Shown here piece by piece: positions 45,009 to 55,915 of a stretch of 64,000 nt of DNA. The first letter of the stretch is position 1; each line of letters opens with the position of its first letter. Source of the stretch: Platanthera guangdongensis (taxonomy: Eukaryota; Streptophyta; Magnoliopsida; Asparagales; Orchidaceae); assembly GCA_039583875.1 (NCBI GenBank), contig CM077167.1, positions 147,949,010-148,013,009 of the forward strand, given 5' to 3'. The notes under the pieces were generated by a model. The model did no database searches. It was not told the DNA's origin and saw only the letters and a program-made list of their open reading frames with translations. The position numbers and the translations under genes are program-made.

Positions 45009-46670
45009 ATGTCAGATCATCATTCAGCCGAGAGCCTTGCTCAGTCAAGTCCCAGAGATGATCCTCTCTGGGAGGCCTTCGAGCAATCATGCCGTGAGAA
45101 TGCTCAGTAGTTCCAAGCAATCAACCAAATGCTCGCTATGATCACGCAGCGACTAGACTCCCAACCGACAACAAACCCAGATGCTCCAACTGCTCTGATC
45201 CATCCAGCACCAACTTTGGAACGTCAGCAAGCTTATCCTCCAGCTTGCCCTCCTGTCTATCCTCCTCCTTTTACAGCAAGCTTTTCGCAAGGTCCTGCAG
45301 CCCCCCTGCGAACTCAAGATGAAGAGTTTGCTGCTCACCAAAACGTCTTCCGGGAAGCAGCCCGGGGAAGTCCTGCTAGTTTTCTCAACTTTCAGGGAAG
45401 TCATCCCTACCCTTCAGCTCCTGCCTCTGCTCCTCCTGCAACAACTTTCCCTTTTTATCCTCCTGCTTCTTTTGTAGTTGCAGCTTATGCCCCATTTTTT
45501 CCTTATGCTGTAGGAGGTCAAGAAGAACCTTCACCATTCATAGAGAACGTTCGCCACGAACCTACTCCAGCAAACTTCAGAGAGCCTTGACTGCCAATCT
45601 ACACTGGAGACACTGATCCAGTAAAACACCTTCAAGCCTTTGAGTCAGGCGTTGCTCTCAAAACCCTTACAGATGCGACTAAGTGCAAGCTCCTTATCAC
45701 TACTTTTGATGGGCAAGTGAGGGACTGGTTCTATGGTCTTCTCCCTCACTCCATCACTTCCTTCATTGACCTGCAAAGGGAGTTCTTGCTCAGGTTCTCT
45801 ACCTCAACCAAGAGAAAGGGCGGTCCTGAAGCCCTCTTTGAGATCAAGCAGCGCGGGAATGAAGCTTGGTCTCAGTTCGTTGATCGATTCTAGAAAGAAA
45901 TTTTGGACATCGAGATCGCTGATCAAGAAATGTACATAGTAGCTCTCATTCACGGCCTTCGTGAAGGGCCTCTCAAGTTTGAAGTCAATGTCCGAGCACC
46001 GAGAACATACCAAGAGTTGATTGCCTTAGCCAACTCATACATTCGAGGAGAAAAGAGCAACCCAAGCTTCGTCTCCAAGCTTACATCCGTGGAAGATCTC
46101 CCTCGCAAGCATCCTCCAAGGTCTCCTCATAATCATTTCCCAACTCACTCAAGAAAGGATAGAAGGTTTCAACGCCATCGATACTCCTTCCCAAGCCGTG
46201 ATCGTGCTCAAGACCCATTACTGCCACTAGCTTCGTCTTCGCAAATAGCTGCAGTCTACCATCAGCAAGACAATGACTTACATGAGTCTGATCTCGATGA
46301 GGCCATGCAAGAAGTAATCCAAATTATGAAAGATAGGGCAAACTACAAGAAGCCCTATCGACCAACCGATCAAAGATCTAGGGACTCCGAACCATACTGT
46401 GAATTTCACAAAGAGTCAGGCCACCTAATTGAAGACTGCCGAGCACTCTGCCAGCTTGTGCAAAGGATGCTCCGGGAGGGTAAGATGCGTGACCTGCTTC
46501 CCAAAGAAGATCGCCCTGATCCAACAACCTTAAAGGGCAAAGAAGTTGCAGATGTTCCTTGCTCCTCAAAAGGAGTGAACCTAGTCAAAGAACCCCCTCT
46601 CCTCGTTGTTAACAAAACTGTGGAATGCTTCGATGCCGACGATGAGGGTCTGCTTGGAAGGCTATTCTAA
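45009..46670 (+). pseudogene. gag: Gag of element D (Tat-type), three stops in one frame
   Basis: 553 codons in one frame from ATG 45009, with stops TAG 45108, TGA 45588 and TAG 45891. There is no frameshift. Residues 40-190 are Pro/Ala/Ser-rich. The gag core follows with LPIYTGDTDPVKHLQAF, VRDWFYGLLPHSITSF and EMYIVALIHGLREGPLKF. The zinc knuckle CEFHKESGHLIEDC has the same C-x2-H-x4-H-x4-C form as in element A. A LCQLVQRMLREGKMRDLL helix comes after it. Each stop is a transition away from Gln or Arg. It is the only protein coded by D. Confidence 0.88.
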
Positions 46671-47985
46671 TCCAGAAAAGGACTTCACAGTCCTTCAAAT
46701 TCTCTCACAACCATGATGGGTTATCTCTACTCTTACCCTTTCAACACATTCTCCTTACTAAACACTCCTAAGTGTTCATTACTGTTTTTAACATAGCTTT
46801 TATCTGGGATCTTATACTGATACAATTCCCTTCTTGTGATGCTTCTTCCTCCATTTTTCTCTTTGCCAAAGAGATCACTACACCAATGAGATATCACCAA
46901 GTACGAAATGTTCCCTCTGTAGATTGTTCTCTGGCACGATCGCTTTGACCAAATATGGCGGGAGCATACCCATATGTATAGTGGGAGCCATTCAATCTAC
47001 GATGTTGGGCTTCAGACTTTGGATCCTAGCTGGCATCTGACACAGAGTGTGTGCTAGGGGAGCCCCATGTGTCAGCTCTGCTGTGCTTCGCAGAGGATAC
47101 ATTACAGTTACGGTGATCTTTGCTTGACAAGCAATGTCGATCAAGTGTAACCTTGTCTCTTTGATCATCTTACAGCTGTGATGGCCGAACACTCTCTGGT
47201 ACTCTCGATCCGTGCCTTTGCGGTTCCCACAATTCCACTGATCAATCCTCAGACAAGCAATAGGCCACTTGGCGCAACTAGTCTCATTGATTAGTGATGA
47301 TTGTACCCGAGGCAAGAGAGCAGTGCATCTAGTAATCCTTCTTAGGATTCTCATTGCTTTTCTCTTTTGTGCCCTCCTAGAGGATGCGCGGCCAGCCCGC
47401 TTCGAGTAGTACTATACTCGGGATGACCTTTCTCAGGCAAGCGATGCATAAGGCCCACGGGGAACACCTGTGACAGCATCCAGCCTTCTTTAGTCACTTC
47501 TGAGTATAGACCTCTTTTTGTCAACTGCCTTCTTTCACAGGTGAACAGGTTAATCCGACCTACCAAAAGGATTTCCAGCATTCACTTTGCTCATTTCATA
47601 TACATTTCTCGCTCAATGCTCTTTCAGATGATGACTCACAAGCTCTCTACTTATGCAAGTTCTCTTACTGTCATCTTTTATTCACTGCTTGCTTAAGCAC
47701 TGTCGGATGATGATTCACAGAGTTATTCTTTACTCTTGTCAAAATCTAACGGCATCAAACATTGATCAAGGAATCTTACTCTCCTTGATCATCAAGCCAT
47801 GCTATTGTAATTTATTTAAGATTGGTAGAATTCGTCAAATTTCTTCTCTGCCAATATGATCATATCTATCAACAGTCAGCGCTCGACTCATTGATCTTGA
47901 CTTCGTGACATCTCTAATATAACAAGAAGATTGCTATTCTGGTTTGATCTTCATTTAATTGTCAGCAGAGTATATCAGGCATTTC
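46671..47985 (+). other. Internal non-coding region of D
   Basis: About 1.3 kb where a complete element would carry protease and RT. No pol motif is seen on either strand. Short minus-strand frames (46992-47354, 47351-47581) have no recognised domain and are probably chance. Confidence 0.65.
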
Positions 47986-48845
47986 CTTTGCTACTTGGCT
48001 ATATCGACCTTATCCTATCAACAGTTGACACTTGCAAGCCTTCTCTCAGGTACTTGCAAACTTTTATTATATATTGTCTGTTGCTCACTCCATTCTTTGC
48101 AGTGATTAGCAGACACCTGCAAGCCTCATCCAGGTACTTGCAGTTTAATTCACTATTCTATGTCTACGGCTCACTCTTTTCCTTTCAGTGATTAGCAGAC
48201 ACCTGCCAGCCTCATCCAGGTACTTGCAGCTTATTCTTTGTATACAATACCTGCTTCTAACTCTCACAGTACAGAAAGCAGCATATACTTGCAAGCCCTC
48301 TCCCAGGTACTTGCAAGCTCCTTTTATTTATATATTTGTTTCTAACTCTTCTCTTTGTAGAGATTAGCAAACACTTGCAAGACCTCTCCCAGGTACTTGC
48401 AAGCTTCTATCATATACATATTTGCTTCTAACTCTTCTCTTTGCAGAGATTAGCAAGCACTTGCAAGCCTTCTCTCAGGTACTTGCAAGCTATTCTCATG
48501 TTTTTGCTTGCGCCTAACTCTCTTCTTGCAAAGATCAGTAGACCCTTACAAGTGTCTTCACAGGTACTTGCAAGTTACTTTCATATACTGTGCTTACTTT
48601 TAACTCTTCTTTTGCAGAAACCAACCATGACTTGCAAGTCCCCTCCAGGTACTTGCAGCTCATTTTTTCCTTCTTGTATACTCTTCATCCTTTCTTTTTT
48701 GTAGAGGATAACAGGCACTTGCAAGTCTCTTCTCAAGTACTTGCAAGTTATTATGCTCCTATTTTTTCCTCACCATCATTTTGCAGAACTCAGTAGACGA
48801 TATACCTTCTTCATTTTTTCAAAGGCAAACCCAGGTACGCGCAAG
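47986..48845 (+). repeat. Tandem array of ~86-bp units with splice-site-like signals
   Basis: About ten diverged copies. CAGGTACTTGC (or a close variant) recurs at 48047, 48131, 48217, 48304, 48390, 48476, 48561, 48646, 48734 and 48832, with spacing 84-88 bp except the last. Most units contain CAG|GTACTT, then a pyrimidine-rich stretch with CTAAC or CTCAC, then TTTGCAG or TTTGTAG about 10-15 bases later. A block of about 30 bp (ATTAGCA..CACTTGCAAGCC) completes the unit. The array precedes the 3' LTR by about 200 bp. Confidence 0.85.
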
Positions 48846-49020
48846 ATGTACCTCCCATTCGTGCCTATACTAACTTTCCTCTTGCAGGAAAAGGACAGGC
48901 ATTAGCAAACTCCTAAGGAGAGGCATCAGGTTCTGTCTCTCCTTGCCACCCTTCCTTTCCTTTGTGGTGGATCACGATTTTCGCGGGTCTCCAACTTTTT
49001 CGAAGTTCATTTCTAAACTT

Positions 49021-49038
49021 AAAAAAGTGCGGGGATTA
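49021..49038 (+). promoter_or_regulatory. Purine-rich tract before the 3' LTR of D
   Basis: AAAAAAGTGCGGGGATTA adjoins the LTR start, the expected place of the polypurine tract. Confidence 0.6.
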
Positions 49039-50579
49039 TGTTAACCCTGAAATCGGCGATCCTTCCCAAGGCAGCCAGCTCGCTTGTCGCGGCCTGCCTC
49101 GGGTTCCTCCTGGAGGCCGTGATGCTCTAGGGTGGGCGGATAGAATTCTCTGTCCGCTCAGGCCGCGCGGCTTGCCCGGTCTCAGCGGTCTGACCGGCCA
49201 GGCCGCGCGACTCCTCTTGGTCCGTAGGGTCCGCTGACTGCTCCTGAAGTCCGCCTCTGCAGGCCGCTCCCCTTCTAGCTTAACCGTAGGTTGTTTCCGC
49301 AGGACTCGCTCTGCCGGACTCAACTATCTACCCGCCCAGGCCGGCAACAGGTCGCATATGTCACCCAGTAATACGGGCAACCAACTCCTCCAGCCCGCCT
49401 ACAGGGCGCGGATTCCAACTCCGGCTGTCCACTATGACTAGCAGCGTCCCGTTCATCACGAGCTCGGCGGACTCAAACTGTGGTCGAGACTTCCAGTCTG
49501 CCTTCACCGATTAACCCCAACAGCAACAGCCAGAACTCCTCCAAAAGCAGTCCTAGACCGCCCAGTCTCCAGCGGGCCCTACGGACTCTGCGGACTCAGC
49601 GGGCGCTCCTCAGCTCGCATTCCCTTTGCTCATTCAGTTCAGCTGTGGCGGACTCCGCGGATTCGCATCATAGTCCGCCTCCAAGTCTCCCGTTCTGCCG
49701 TCAGCAGCACCGGCTTCAGTACCAAGTCCCAGTCCGCGCTGCCTGCTGCGGACTCGGCGGACTCCGTCTCCATCTTGCTCAAGTTACCGTCTCACCGGGG
49801 GTAACGTCACCGCAAGCCGTTACCTCCTCGGACCTATAAATAGACCCCCATGCCTCTCATGGAGGGGGGATTGCTCTCGCGCTCGAAGGCAGCCCACAGC
49901 AAGCTCAACTAGTCAGCCCCCTGCGGACTCTTTTTTCTCAGTCAGCACCTTCTTCTTACACTAGCCGTGCGGCCTGCCGACCTGGATCTCCAGTCCGCGT
50001 GGTCTGCTTCCTTTGCTTAGTCGTGCGGCCTGCCGACTACACTATTCAGTCCGCGCGGCCTCTTCTAGCACTTCTTCCTTAGCCGCTAGCTTCCTTTTGT
50101 ACCCCTTGTTTGCTTTCTTATAAAGGTGTATAGCAAACTATAACAACTCACCATTAATAAAAGGAAAGCCCGTCACAAGAGTGGAATTTAAGCCGCGGCG
50201 GGCGAAGTCTACTGTTGTCGCTGCTAGCGGCCCCTCTCTCTCCTCTTTAGCTCAGCTCATCTTCCTCGGCATCAATCTGCAAGCATAGCCGTCCAAGTAA
50301 CCGTCTGCTCGGTAGCTCCTGATCAATCTCCTGCTCTCTTGATCGACCTTCTCTATTGATCAAGCTTCTCCTTTGCTCATCATCCTTCTCGGTTGCTCTC
50401 AGCATCCTCTCCTCTATCCCCGCAACCTCCTTGACAAGCGCTTACTCCACTCTCGAGCACTCAGAAGCTTCCTTCATTCCTCTTCCCCCGCAACCTTATT
50501 TCCTCCTCTCCACTTAGCTTGTGAGACCGAACACGCTCCCTCCGTGTTAGCTGCCCGGTGCCATTTTTGCGCATCAACA
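49039..50579 (+). repeat. 3' LTR of element D
   Basis: 1541 bp, uninterrupted. It carries the TATA box at 49834-49843 and ends GCATCAACA before CCGGT. Confidence 0.93.
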
Positions 50580-50584
50580 CCGGT

Positions 50585-52088
50585 ATGCTCAATTTTGAGC
50601 ATAGGTACTTCCTACCCTAGCTCTTTTTCACATTTGGAATGCTTATTTTTACTAGTTGTCGAACTTAAGTCTGGGGGGAGAACATGCATGTGGTCACTAC
50701 ACAACACATTTTGTTGCATACCAGTCTCTTGTTTAGTTATTTCATGATCTCTGTCGCACACACTGAATCACCCACACGAGTGCGCTCTTATCCAAGCGCA
50801 CAGCTCGAGTTAAATGTTTTGTTTTTGTGTAAACTTTAAAATAGTGGTGTTGACTTCAGATTTCAGGATAGAGTAGTTCGAAACTCATGCAGTGCTCCTA
50901 ATCGAGTACTCATGGTTTGTGTAGAACTAGTATAGATTTAATTTTTCTTTATGCTCGTAGATTTATATTTTTCTGCAGATATAAATATTATTTGTACTAC
51001 TCAAAATTTTGAATCTGGAGTAATCGAACGATAATGTAGGAAAGTGTGTAGCCGCCACTAGACTCGTATTGCTCGAGTCGAGAGGAAGGATCATCTTTCT
51101 CGGGGGCTAAGAACTTGCCCTAAGCTACTCTTGAAGCATTGGTGTCCGGTTAGTCAAGAGTGAGCATGACGTAGGTCATCATTTTGGCTAGTTTGAGCCT
51201 TGTTTAGCATTTCCTACCCGTTAACCGTTGCATGCCAAATTTGTGCCTACCCCTTCTTTGATTCAGCTCCACTCACATTCACCAAGGCCTGAAGCTAAAC
51301 CCACCATCGCAATCAAATGCTTGAGCTTGTTTAAATTTACTATTTTGATGATGTTGTGATATGTGGAAATCGTGTAATGTGGTGCTGACTTCGTAAACTT
51401 TCTGATTGCTACGTTTGGGGATTGCAAACGACGAAAAGAAAAAGATGAAAAGCGGAAAAGAAAAAATCTGAAAGAATTGCTATGAGAATTGTATCCCCAT
51501 CCTATTTTTTTGATTTTGGTCGGGTTAAGCCGTGTACACACCCGGTTTTCAAGCTAAGTCTGGGGGTGTGTTACACATACATTTCTAAGTGGTTGTATTG
51601 GTTTAGGTTTTTGTTCGCTCACTTTGGTTGCGTGTAGCCTTCATGTTTATCATTGACTACCAAACCTTAGCCTAAGCCCCATTCTCTCCTAGAAGTCCTA
51701 CTGATTCACGCTTGAGTCTAACCCGCGTCGTGGAGAGAGTGTGAACGTGCAAGCGTATGGTCCCCGACATTGATGGATATCTTTGGAGGTGATCACGAGC
51801 TCCGATCTTTGGCAATGCTCACCTTAGTGGCCTGCCTACTTTCTTCCTACACATGATAGCAAGATTCTCCAGAATTCTAATTTTGAGCAAATACAATATT
51901 TATTTACGCCTGTCGAATAGTTTAAACTACGTAGTATAATTAAAAAGTTTTTTTATTATATCTTCTATGCCCATGATGTATTTGATTTCTCGTCTTACTT
52001 TTTTTGAAATTTCTGAGCTAGCTAGCTATTTTCTAGTTCACGGAGTGATGATTTGCTCGGGACGTGCAAATGGTTAAGTCTAGGGGTG
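50585..52088 (+). other. Non-coding 3' internal region of B, right part
   Basis: 1.5 kb without coding frames. It holds three polypurine-tract-like sites: TTAAGTCTGGGGGGAG (50665-50680), CTAAGTCTGGGGGTGTG (51554-51570) and TTAAGTCTAGGGGTG (52074-52088). The last adjoins the 3' LTR. A short AT-rich region at 51890-51970 separates the second and third. Confidence 0.7.
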
Positions 52089-53635
52089 TGATGAGTTCAA
52101 ATTTTACACTGATTTTTGGACTCATCTGGGCCAGTTTTATCGTCTTAGCACTGCACTTGAGAGCTATAACTGCTTATATTTGTTTACGTGCCTATTTCAT
52201 GATTAAGTGCACTTTAGGCCCGTTTTTGTGTGCTTTATTTGTTTCTGTGTTTTTGTTGTTCTTTAGCCGTGTTTTGAGAATGTGGTGTGCACTTTTGGTG
52301 GCCTATCTGCCTCTTCTGCTGGTGCAGGGTTCATGTGTGTGCTCCGGAACCGCTTGGGAGGTCCCGACGATACAGGAACACTGCGCACGACCACTGGACT
52401 TACTGCGCACGACCACTGGTCGTGCGCCACTGATCATGTGCATTACATTCTCCTTTTTAATAATTCTGCCCGGGTAATCGCACGAGCACTAGCCGTAGTG
52501 CGCATGACCACTGGTCGTGTGCCACTGCTCGTGCGTGTTTACCCCTTGCTTTCTGCAAATCTGTCTTAGCCAATCGCACGATCAGTGGATTCAGTGCGCA
52601 CGACCACCGGTTGTGCGCCACTGATCGTGCGCATATCTGCTGATGTTTCTATCTAGGTTGCAGGTTTAATTGGAAATGGCGCACGATCATCGACCTACAG
52701 TGCGCAGGACCACTGATCGTGCGCCACTGATCGTGCGCCACTGATCGTGCGCCACTGATCGTGCGCTCTGCTTTTGCTGCCTCCGTATTTAAGGGTCTGC
52801 TACGCGATTTAGGTCAACGCCCATCATTTTCTGCGATCGGGGAGTGCGCGGGAAGCGCCATTTTACTTCTCCAGCTGCTCCATCACCTCCACCTTCATCG
52901 AGAGTCCATAGCCGGCTATTCTGAAGCTTTCCAAACCCTCCGGTGAAGCTCCCGACCATTGACAACCTCAACTCCACGCTTTCCACCGGAGTTGGAGAAG
53001 AAGACAACCTAGAGAACAGACTCAAAGGCCTTCGAGGTGACAGCTCGTTGGTATCGAAAACCTCCTAAAACTGAGCCCGGAAGCGGATTGACAACTCGCT
53101 ATTCCGGCCACGACCTGCAGTGGATCTTTACCCTCTATTGGTTTACTCCTCTTCCCCTTCCTCTATTGTATGGAATGATATAACATTATAATGAACTACA
53201 TGTTCTATTCTATATCTAATCAGATGTTTGTAGTTTTCTTATGCTTGTAAGTTGTGTGTGTGAATGCGCCTCACCCACTCCACATCCACTCCATACCCTT
53301 GTTTCACCCGATTGCACTATGCACAAGAACACTTCCACCCATTAGCTTTCCGGCCACTCTCCCAATCGAAGTTCAGCATCGCAGCCGATACACTCACCTC
53401 ACTTTGCGAATCGGTGCCTTCGACCAGCATAGCTTTAATTAGTTTATTAGATCAAACAACCACAATCTCTCAAGTCCCCTTTTTACTTTTTTTCTAAGTA
53501 TAACCCTCATAACAATATTTTCTGAACTGTTGCCGCTTTATGCTAATTGCATTCCTCAAGAGACCGACACTCGGGAATTTATTCCCAAACTTTATTACTT
53601 GTGCGACCGGTGCGCTTGCTGATTTACATGCATCA
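52089..53635 (+). repeat. 3' LTR of element B
   Basis: 1547 bp, colinear with 4054-5619. Its palindrome cluster is at 52383-52768, with three direct copies of CGTGCGCCACTGAT at the end where the 5' LTR has one. It is followed by GCGAG. Confidence 0.92.
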
Positions 53636-53640
53636 GCGAG

Positions 53641-53910
53641 CTGGAGATGGAGAAGCTTGGGGAAGAAATGGTGGCGACTGTTATGGAGCATAAGGCAATA
53701 GGCCAGGAAGCCAGAGAGCAGGATATGCGGGGAGAGCAAGAGAAAGAAGAGGAGTTGTCAAGGCTGAAGGTAGCTGTGGAGGTGCTAGAGATTGATATCC
53801 TCATCAGAGAAGGAAGAAAAGAGAAGATAAAGGTCAGTGACATGCTCAACCCAGAAGACCAGGAGGAGATCAAGGCATGCATGCAGAGGAATATCAACAT
53901 CTTATCTTAG
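53641..53910 (+). pseudogene. Element A polyprotein linker resuming after B
   Basis: Continues the frame of 3733-4053 on the other side of B. It is Glu/Lys-rich and probably helical (EEMVATVMEHKAIGQEAREQD, cited by its ends only), then NPEDQEEIKACMQRNINI. It leads to the RT start but stops at TAG 53908, where relatives have Trp. Confidence 0.65.
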
Positions 53911-54851
53911 AGCGCGGCTAACGTGCCAGGGGTCGATGCAGACATGGCCTGCCACCATCTCAACCTCGACCCCAACACTCGCCCAATGCAACAGAAGAAG
54001 AGGGCCATCACCACTAAGATGGTCGGACCCATCAGAGAGGAGGTAGAAAAATTGCTTAAGGCAGGGTTTATGTCTGCCTGTAAGTATCCGGGGTGGGTGA
54101 GCAATGTTACAATGGTTAAAAATGGGGAGGGTGAGCGGAGAATGTGCGTGGATTTCTCTTTCTTAAATAAAGCATTCCCCAAGGATTGTTAACCTCTGCC
54201 TCGAATCGACGCTCTGGTTGACTCGGCCGTCAGTTTCTCACTAATGAGTTTTCTAGACGCATTTTCAGGATACCAACAAATAAGCATGCACCCTCCGGAC
54301 GCCAAGGATGTCACTTGCGTCACGGAGGATGGATTCTTATGTTTTAACATGATGTCCTTTGGGTTAAAGAATGCAGGGGCGACTTATCAAAGGATGATGG
54401 ATCAGATATTCCAAGAGCAGAAGGGCGGAACCTCGAGGTTTATGTGGATGACCTAATGATCAAAAGTCGGGACCTCAGATCTCCCGTCTTGGATCTTGAG
54501 GAAACCTTTGGAACCTTAAGAAAATATAAAATGAGGCTCAACCCCCTGAAATGTGTTTTTGGAGCCAGTCGTGGAAAGTTCCTCGGGCATCTCCTTACCC
54601 CATCTGGAGTAGAGCCTAATCTCGATAAGGTGGAGGCAATTCTAGAGCTGGAGTCTCCCAAGAATACCAAAGAAGTTCAACATCTCACCGGTAAGCTGGC
54701 TGGACTAAGCAGGTTCCTCTCCCGAGCCGAAGAAAAATGCTCACCTTTCTTCCGGACGTTAAGAGGGGGTAAGAAGTTCGAATGGACCCCAAAATGCGAG
54801 GAGGCTTTTCAGGCTCTAAAGCAGCAACTCATCGGGGCGCCTCTACTCTAG
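53911..54851 (+). pseudogene. pol: Reverse transcriptase of element A
   Basis: Tat-type RT beginning NVPGVDADMACHHLNLDP. It has KLLKAGFMSACKYPGWVSNV and CVDFSFLNKAFPKD, then TAA at 54190. Next come FLDAFSGYQQISMHP and FGLKNAGATYQRMMD. A frame change near 54425 precedes the catalytic VDDLMIKS (about 54442-54465). KCVFGASRGKFLGH and the RNase H entry FEWTPKCEEAF follow. It ends at TAG 54849. The active-site Asp pair is kept but the ORF is broken in at least three places. Confidence 0.88.
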
Positions 54852-54958
54852 GGGCTGAGGGAAGGGGAGGTATTGTTCTAATACCTAGGGTGGGGGCTGG
54901 GGCCATGAGTTCGGTTCTAGTATGAGTGGAAGGAAAAAAGTAATTCCTGATCTATTAC

Positions 54959-55915
54959 GTGAGCAGGGTCCTAAAGAAGGCGGAACTCGGGTATCCCATC
55001 CTCGAAAAGCTAGCATTTTCCCTCATCATATCGGCTAGGAAGCTTAGGTCGTATTTTCAGGCCCATTCGATTCAGGTGGTGATAGATCACCCCCTCCGTC
55101 GCATCTTGGATGGGGTGGAACACTCTGGGAGGTTGGCCAAATGGTCAATAGAGCTCTGTGAATTCGACCTCACTTTTACTCCTCAGCTTGCCATCAAGGC
55201 GCAAGTGATGGCCGACTTCCTAGCAGATTACGTGGTTGAGATCCAAGAGGCCGAGGCACCCCATCGAGCGGCTTGGAAGATGTTGGTAGATGGAGCGTTA
55301 GGAAAAATTTCCTTTGGAGGAGGAGTGATCTTGGAAAGTCTAGAGGGGACCAGAATCGAGAAAGCTTTAAAGATCCACTTTACAATCACCAACAACCAAG
55401 CAGAATATGAGGCGATCATCGCAGGGCTCACATTGGCTCGGGAGTTGGACATACAAGACATTAGTGTCTCCACGGACTCTATGGTGGTTGCGGGCCAGAT
55501 CAAGGGGGAGTTAGAAGCAAGGGAGCCCACCCTCCAGCTGTATCTGGGAAAGGTCAAAGACATCATCAGGCAGTTCTGCAGTTTTTCGATTCAGCACATC
55601 CCGAGGGATGAAAGCACTTTGGCTGACCAACTTGCCAAATATGGCCCTCGAGCCAGAGGAATCGTGACAGAGCTTTTCAGATCATCCATAGAAGAGGGAG
55701 AACTCATGGAGATAAACCGGCAAGGGTTGCGGATGGACCCCTTCATCACTTTCTTGACCTCGAGACAGCTTCCTGAGAGCGATCTCGAGAAGAAGCGGGT
55801 CAAGTATAAATTAGCGTACTACCTGTTGAAAGATGGAGCACTATACCGTAATACATTTTCGAGCCTGCTGGCTCGATGCGTATCTGAGGAGGAGGTTCCA
55901 AGGGTCCTAGAATAG
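54959..55915 (+). CDS. pol: RNase H and second, archaeal-type RNase H of element A
   Basis: 318-codon open frame. Residues 1-95 are the C-terminal half of the RT-linked RNase H (LEKLAFSLIISARKLR, YFQAHSIQVVIDHPLR, GRLAKWSIELCEFD). Residues 107-230 form the additional RNase H typical of Tat elements: D111 in LVDGAL, E149 in NNQAEYEAI, D173 in STDSMVV and D223 in LADQLAK, so all four catalytic acids are present. A linker to integrase follows (KYKLAYYLLKDGALYRN). This is the longest undamaged pol stretch in A. It ends at TAG 55913. Confidence 0.88.
   Translation: MSRVLKKAELGYPILEKLAFSLIISARKLRSYFQAHSIQVVIDHPLRRILDGVEHSGRLAKWSIELCEFDLTFTPQLAIKAQVMADFLADYVVEIQEAEAPHRAAWKMLVDGALGKISFGGGVILESLEGTRIEKALKIHFTITNNQAEYEAIIAGLTLARELDIQDISVSTDSMVVAGQIKGELEAREPTLQLYLGKVKDIIRQFCSFSIQHIPRDESTLADQLAKYGPRARGIVTELFRSSIEEGELMEINRQGLRMDPFITFLTSRQLPESDLEKKRVKYKLAYYLLKDGALYRNTFSSLLARCVSEEEVPRVLE

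Larger units (their letters stand above)
36837..50579 (+). mobile_element. Element D: gag-only Tat-like gypsy element
   Basis: LTRs start TGTTAACCCTG and end GCATCAACA: 36837-38019 plus 44588-44956 on the left (split by E), and 49039-50579 on the right. The duplication CCGGT is at 8963-8967 and 50580-50584. The left copy is separated from the LTR by element C, whose own duplication overlaps the junction. The internal region (44957-49038) has a Tat-type gag but no protease, RT or integrase, so the element is non-autonomous. It shares a CTATAAATAG promoter block and tRNA-Phe priming with element A. Confidence 0.9.
4054..53635 (+). mobile_element. Element B: non-autonomous Athila-like gypsy element
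   Basis: Two LTRs (4054-5619 and 52089-53635) share sequence throughout, start TGATGAG and end GCATCA. They are flanked by a perfect duplication GCGAG (4049-4053 and 53636-53640). A tRNA-Asp primer site follows the 5' LTR. The internal part is 5620-8963 plus 50585-52088, because D, C and their own inserts sit between. It encodes two ORFs, one with two zinc knuckles and one with an ATHILA ORF1-like domain, but no protease, RT or integrase. It must have depended on an autonomous Athila partner. Confidence 0.9.

Noticed and set aside
46992..47581. Minus-strand ORFs in the internal region of D
   Set aside because: No domain, no start context and no conserved motif; they are probably chance frames. 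An antisense gene as in A was considered but the characteristic motifs are absent.
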